From contig DESG01000113.1 in the NCBI GenBank assembly GCA_002361175.1, forward strand, positions 7,422 to 18,331: 10,910 bases of DNA, read 5' to 3'. Made by a program: the position numbers and the translations under genes. Below, one piece after another: positions 7,997-10,910 of the stretch (positions are counted from its first letter, which is position 1; every line of letters starts with the position of its first letter). The DNA comes from Lachnoclostridium sp. UBA3320 (GTDB taxonomy: Bacteria; Bacillota; Clostridia; Lachnospirales; Lachnospiraceae). Below the pieces are notes generated by a model. It saw only the letters and a program-made list of their open reading frames with translations, did not search any database and was not told the origin of the DNA.

Positions 7997-9379
7997 TTAC
8001 TGTAATGAAATTTCAAAAACTTCCAGCTCGTCAGACTCCTCAAATACCAATACAAGCTCATACTCACCCGCTGGCGCATTAATTGCACTGCTAATAGTTT
8101 GTATTTTGGCATTGGCATCTGGTACAAAAACTGTGCCAGCCTCTATCTGATGGCTCGCATTTTTGGAATCTATAAATATTACTCTTATTTTCCCGCTTCC
8201 TGCATAAGTAATACTTATACTGCTCCATTCCTGCCCACTCTTTATATAGCGGAATACTGCCTCATCTCCTACGGAAATATTCATAAGCTTTTCCTTATAA
8301 ACATTATCCACGCCAATATAACATCCACCTTTCACACCACACGCCTGATACCCCATAATTTTTTCATCTGGGGCAAACGGCTGACCTATTCCTTGAGATG
8401 TCATTTTTACTTCATTAATGCTGCCATCTGGATTAATTGTAATTGGTTCAATACACAGTCTTCTGTATTGCTGCACACCACGGCTGCATCTGTGATAAAA
8501 CACATACCACTGTCCATTTACACATTCAATCGAGCCATGGTTATTCCAACTTGCTGGGTCACAGCCGTCATTATCAATTATAATGCCTTTATATGTAAAC
8601 GGTCCTTCTGGGCTTTTGCTTACGGAGTATCCAAGAGATGTTGGTTTGCCTCTTTCCATATCAGCATACACATAATAATACATACCATTAATTTTTCTTA
8701 TAGAAGAGCCTTCATGGAAAAAATGTTCACTCTCTGTTACCAAATTGTCGATTATAGCAGTTTCATCAAAAGAAACCATGTTTTTATTTAACTTCACGCA
8801 ATGGGAAAACAACTGTCCCCAGTAATAATAAGCCTGTCCATCATCATCAATAAAAATTGCAGGGTCAATGCCTCCACATGGCAGTTGCACAGGATTGGTA
8901 AATGGACCTTCTGGATTGTCTGAAACAGCAACTCCCTCGCTATCGTCTGGCATACAGAAATACAAATAATATTTCCCATCTTTTTCAATACAGTCAGGCG
9001 CAAACAAAAGTGGTGGTTTTTCTTGTTCTTCTTTCTTTTCAAACTGCTCTTTTATATCTACGCCCTCAGCAGCATCTCGTTCCATCATTTTAATAATAAA
9101 CGGTGTCGGATGACTCCAGTCAATTCCAGGATACTTTGGTGCATCTGGATTATTAAACCATGGAATCTGTCCTCCTGTCAGTGACACATCATGAAGCGTC
9201 CAGTTTTCCATATCCGCTGTAGATACTACATAATATTTTTCACTACAAAAAGCATCTGCCCTATCGTCATAACTACCATAAATATACAGCCTGCCATCTG
9301 GCATCATATGCGCTTCACTATCTGGAATGTGATACTCAAGTGGTAAAACTGGATTTCTCGTGTTTTTAAAATTTACCAT
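7997..9379 (-). CDS. GH43 beta-xylosidase/alpha-L-arabinofuranosidase-like enzyme with C-terminal CBM6-like domain
   Basis: This 460-residue GH43 five-bladed beta-propeller protein should remove arabinose or xylose by an inverting mechanism. The three catalytic acids are in place: D20 in HIPDSEAHMMPDGRLY (base), D172 in GGIDPAIFIDDDG (pKa modulator) and E224 in FFHEGSSIRK (acid). H281 in NNHGS fits the conserved central-cavity histidine. Residues about 340-460 (YQACGVKGG onward, ending GEYELVLVFEESDELEVFEISL) look like a CBM6-type beta-sandwich, a common GH43 partner. A charged insert rich in Lys and Glu (about 97-124) interrupts the propeller between blades. There is no signal peptide. AGAGAGG lies upstream of the ATG at 9379. 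It is the first gene of a two-gene unit with the intact GH78, which suggests cooperation on a pentose- and rhamnose-bearing oligosaccharide. The subfamily, and so arabinose versus xylose preference, cannot be settled by eye. Confidence 0.88.
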   Translation of the reverse strand: MVNFKNTRNPVLPLEYHIPDSEAHMMPDGRLYIYGSYDDRADAFCSEKYYVVSTADMENWTLHDVSLTGGQIPWFNNPDAPKYPGIDWSHPTPFIIKMMERDAAEGVDIKEQFEKKEEQEKPPLLFAPDCIEKDGKYYLYFCMPDDSEGVAVSDNPEGPFTNPVQLPCGGIDPAIFIDDDGQAYYYWGQLFSHCVKLNKNMVSFDETAIIDNLVTESEHFFHEGSSIRKINGMYYYVYADMERGKPTSLGYSVSKSPEGPFTYKGIIIDNDGCDPASWNNHGSIECVNGQWYVFYHRCSRGVQQYRRLCIEPITINPDGSINEVKMTSQGIGQPFAPDEKIMGYQACGVKGGCYIGVDNVYKEKLMNISVGDEAVFRYIKSGQEWSSISITYAGSGKIRVIFIDSKNASHQIEAGTVFVPDANAKIQTISSAINAPAGEYELVLVFEESDELEVFEISLQ

Positions 9380-9443
9380 AATATTTTCCTCTCTGCACTT
9401 GCCATTTGCTTTACTTATATTTTCAATGTTATCTTTATTATTA

Positions 9444-9470
9444 AGTATAATATATACACCTTTTTTGTAA
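9444..9470 (-). promoter_or_regulatory. Possible promoter of the GH43-GH78 unit
   Basis: On the minus strand TTACAA (9465-9470) precedes TATACT (9444-9449) with a 15-base spacer, shorter than ideal. This 145-base AT-rich gap between deoB and the GH43 gene should hold a promoter, since the enzymes differ in role from DeoB. No perfect catabolite-response element was seen. The call is weak because several other AT-rich -10-like hexamers are present. Confidence 0.3.
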
Positions 9471-9524
9471 TAGGGTTTTAGCTGACATACCTACATAGAA
9501 AAAACGACATGACAGAAAAATATC

Positions 9525-10715
9525 TTAACGCAATTTTTCAAGAATAGAATTTCCGATAGTTCCTTCTGGCATATCCACTTTAAAATTTTCGGTTATTGTA
9601 GCTCCAATTATTGCAAAAGTTTTTGCATCATCTAACTTTCCACATCCTTTCATTGATGGAGAATATGCAAGAAATGGGACTTTTTCTCTTGTATGGTCAG
9701 TTCCTGTATGTGTAGGGTCATTTCCATGGTCTGCCGTAATAATTAATAAATCATCTTCTTTAAGCAACTCCATTAATTCACCCAACTTTACATCAAATTT
9801 TTCAATTTCTCTTGCATATCCTTTTACATCTCTGCGATGTCCCCATAAAGCATCAAAATCCACAAGATTTACAAAGCAAAGACCTTCAAAATCACTCTTT
9901 GCAATTTCAATAGTCTGTTCCATACCATGTACAGAACTTTTAGATTTATTAGATGCTGTAAGCCCTTCACCATCGAAAATATCATAAATTTTTCCTACAG
10001 AAATAACATCTAATCCAGCATCTTTTAAAGCATTAAGTGCTGTTTTTCCATATGGTTTTAATGCATAGTCATGTCTATTGCTTGTTCTTTTAAATTCGCC
10101 TTTTTTCTTTCCTATATACGGTCTAGCAATAACACGTCCAACTTTCCATTCATCTCTCATTGTAATCTCACGAGCAATTTCACAACAGCGATATAATTCT
10201 TCTAAACCAAATGTGTCCTCATTTCCACAAATCTGAAGAACTGAATCTGCTGATGTATACATAATCATATGACCTGTGGCAATTTCTTCTTCTGCCAGTT
10301 CGTCCAAAATCTCTGTTCCACTGGCACTTTTATTACCAATAATAACACGACCTGTCCTTTTAGATAATTCATCTAACAACTCCTTTGGGAAACCTGTTTC
10401 TGTAAATGTTTTAAAAGGCTTTGTAATATGAAGTCCCATCATTTCCCAGTGACCAGTCATTGTATCTTTTCCTGTGCTTGCTTCATATAAATATGCATAA
10501 TAGCCAAGTGGTTTTTCTATAGGTTGTACCTGCTTTAACGGATGAAGATTTGCAATTCCAATTTTTTGAAGATTGGGAATATTAAATTCTTCAATGCTTT
10601 GTGAAATATGACCTAATGTGTCTGTTCCAGCATCACCATAATCTGCAGCATCTGGTAATGCTCCCACGCCAAGAGAGTCTATAACAATGGCAAATATGCG
10701 TTTATATTTTTTCAT
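9525..10715 (-). CDS. deoB: Phosphopentomutase
   Basis: This 396-residue DeoB interconverts alpha-ribose-1-phosphate (or the deoxy form) and ribose-5-phosphate (or deoxy), linking nucleoside salvage to the pentose phosphate pathway in the cytosol. It belongs to the alkaline-phosphatase superfamily and has full length. All expected active-site residues are visible: D13 in AIVIDSLGVGALPDA, T85 in TGKDTMTGHWEM (the phosphorylated threonine, same number as in Bacillus cereus), and the two-manganese ligands D288, H293 (VDFDALWGH), D329, H330 (TADHGND) and H341 (TGTDHTRE). The cap domain lies between about 100 and 220. The start has AAAGGAG (10723-10729) at good spacing. It stands 145 bases upstream of the GH43 gene, with its own promoter and no strong terminator in between, so some readthrough into the glycosidases is possible. 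Its DNA appears more AT-rich than the glycosidase genes, consistent with a separate history. Confidence 0.97.
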   Translation of the reverse strand: MKKYKRIFAIVIDSLGVGALPDAADYGDAGTDTLGHISQSIEEFNIPNLQKIGIANLHPLKQVQPIEKPLGYYAYLYEASTGKDTMTGHWEMMGLHITKPFKTFTETGFPKELLDELSKRTGRVIIGNKSASGTEILDELAEEEIATGHMIMYTSADSVLQICGNEDTFGLEELYRCCEIAREITMRDEWKVGRVIARPYIGKKKGEFKRTSNRHDYALKPYGKTALNALKDAGLDVISVGKIYDIFDGEGLTASNKSKSSVHGMEQTIEIAKSDFEGLCFVNLVDFDALWGHRRDVKGYAREIEKFDVKLGELMELLKEDDLLIITADHGNDPTHTGTDHTREKVPFLAYSPSMKGCGKLDDAKTFAIIGATITENFKVDMPEGTIGNSILEKLR

Positions 10716-10767
10716 TTTTTATCTCCTTTCACCTTTCTGAATTATAACAATAGCTTTGATAAAAATA

Positions 10768-10815
10768 ATATCATTTATAAGAATTGTAACATCATATATA
10801 ACATATCATTTATAA
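10768..10815 (-). repeat. Pair of 13-base direct repeats in the deoB promoter region
   Basis: TTATAAATGATAT occurs twice on the minus strand, at 10803-10815 and 10768-10780, offset by 35 bases. The upstream copy overlaps the spacer and -10 box and the downstream copy lies just after the expected transcript start. This is the placement expected for paired operator sites. The motif is AT-rich, so chance or slippage remains possible. Confidence 0.4.
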
Positions 10816-10828
10816 AATACAATGTCAA
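10800..10828 (-). promoter_or_regulatory. Strong promoter candidate for deoB
   Basis: On the minus strand a perfect TTGACA (10823-10828) is followed after 17 bases by TATGTT (10800-10805), with a TG dinucleotide one base before the -10 box (extended -10). The leader to the deoB start would be about 75-80 bases. A second TATAAT preceded by TGT (10741-10746) lies close to the ribosome binding site but lacks a good -35 box. Confidence 0.6.
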
Positions 10829-10910
10829 TAGTAAGAGCAGATATAGTATTATTTCTGTTACTATTCAGCTTTTACCATTTTTTGAAAAATAAATTATGTA
10901 CAAGATTTAT
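10829..10910. other. AT-rich region upstream of the deoB promoter, no gene seen
   Basis: No reading frame with a ribosome binding site, RNA gene or clear hairpin could be supported here. It is likely intergenic DNA upstream of deoB that continues past the window. Confidence 0.5.

Noticed and set aside
8099..8791. Long plus-strand open frame (230 codons) opposite the GH43 gene
   Set aside because: It lies wholly antisense to a gene with clear catalytic motifs, its translation is low-complexity and unrelated to any family I know, and no ribosome binding site precedes it.
9480..9524. Terminator or operator after deoB (CTGACAT and ATGACAG as near inverted repeats)
   Set aside because: Seven-base arms with one mismatch and a 20-base loop, without a proper U-run; not distinguishable from chance.

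Overview
This window looks like a chromosomal segment of a low-GC Gram-positive gut or rumen bacterium, most likely a Clostridia/Lachnospiraceae relative. The clues are moderately AT-rich DNA, strong AGGAGG-type ribosome binding sites before nearly every gene, an efflux-free and secretion-free set of cytosolic carbohydrate enzymes typical of Firmicutes glycan loci, and an RhaB-like GH78 enzyme. The genus assignment is inference only.

Layout (all genes on the minus strand except one). From right to left: deoB (phosphopentomutase) with its own promoter at the right edge; then a two-gene unit of a GH43 glycosidase and an intact GH78 alpha-L-rhamnosidase-like enzyme; then a single plus-strand Uma2-family nuclease-like gene that converges on the GH78 gene, with a hairpin between them; then a second minus-strand unit of a SASA/sialate-O-acetylesterase-like esterase, a broken GH78 alpha-L-rhamnosidase and a GH3 beta-glucosidase-like enzyme that runs off the left edge.

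Functionally, the glycosidases and the esterase fit one job: stepwise intracellular trimming of an imported, acetylated plant oligosaccharide or glycoside carrying rhamnose, pentose (arabinose or xylose) and beta-linked hexose or pentose. None of them shows a signal peptide and no transporter or regulator lies inside the window. DeoB interconverts ribose-1-phosphate and ribose-5-phosphate and is probably an independent nucleoside-salvage gene that happens to be adjacent.

The most notable observation is that the esterase-linked GH78 gene is split into two reading frames by an internal out-of-frame deletion near position 2170. Comparison with the intact GH78 in the same window suggests about 170 residues are missing, including the catalytic-acid motif. 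I see no CRISPR array, phage, insertion sequence, RNA gene or clearly new defence system here. The Uma2 gene is the only accessory-type element.
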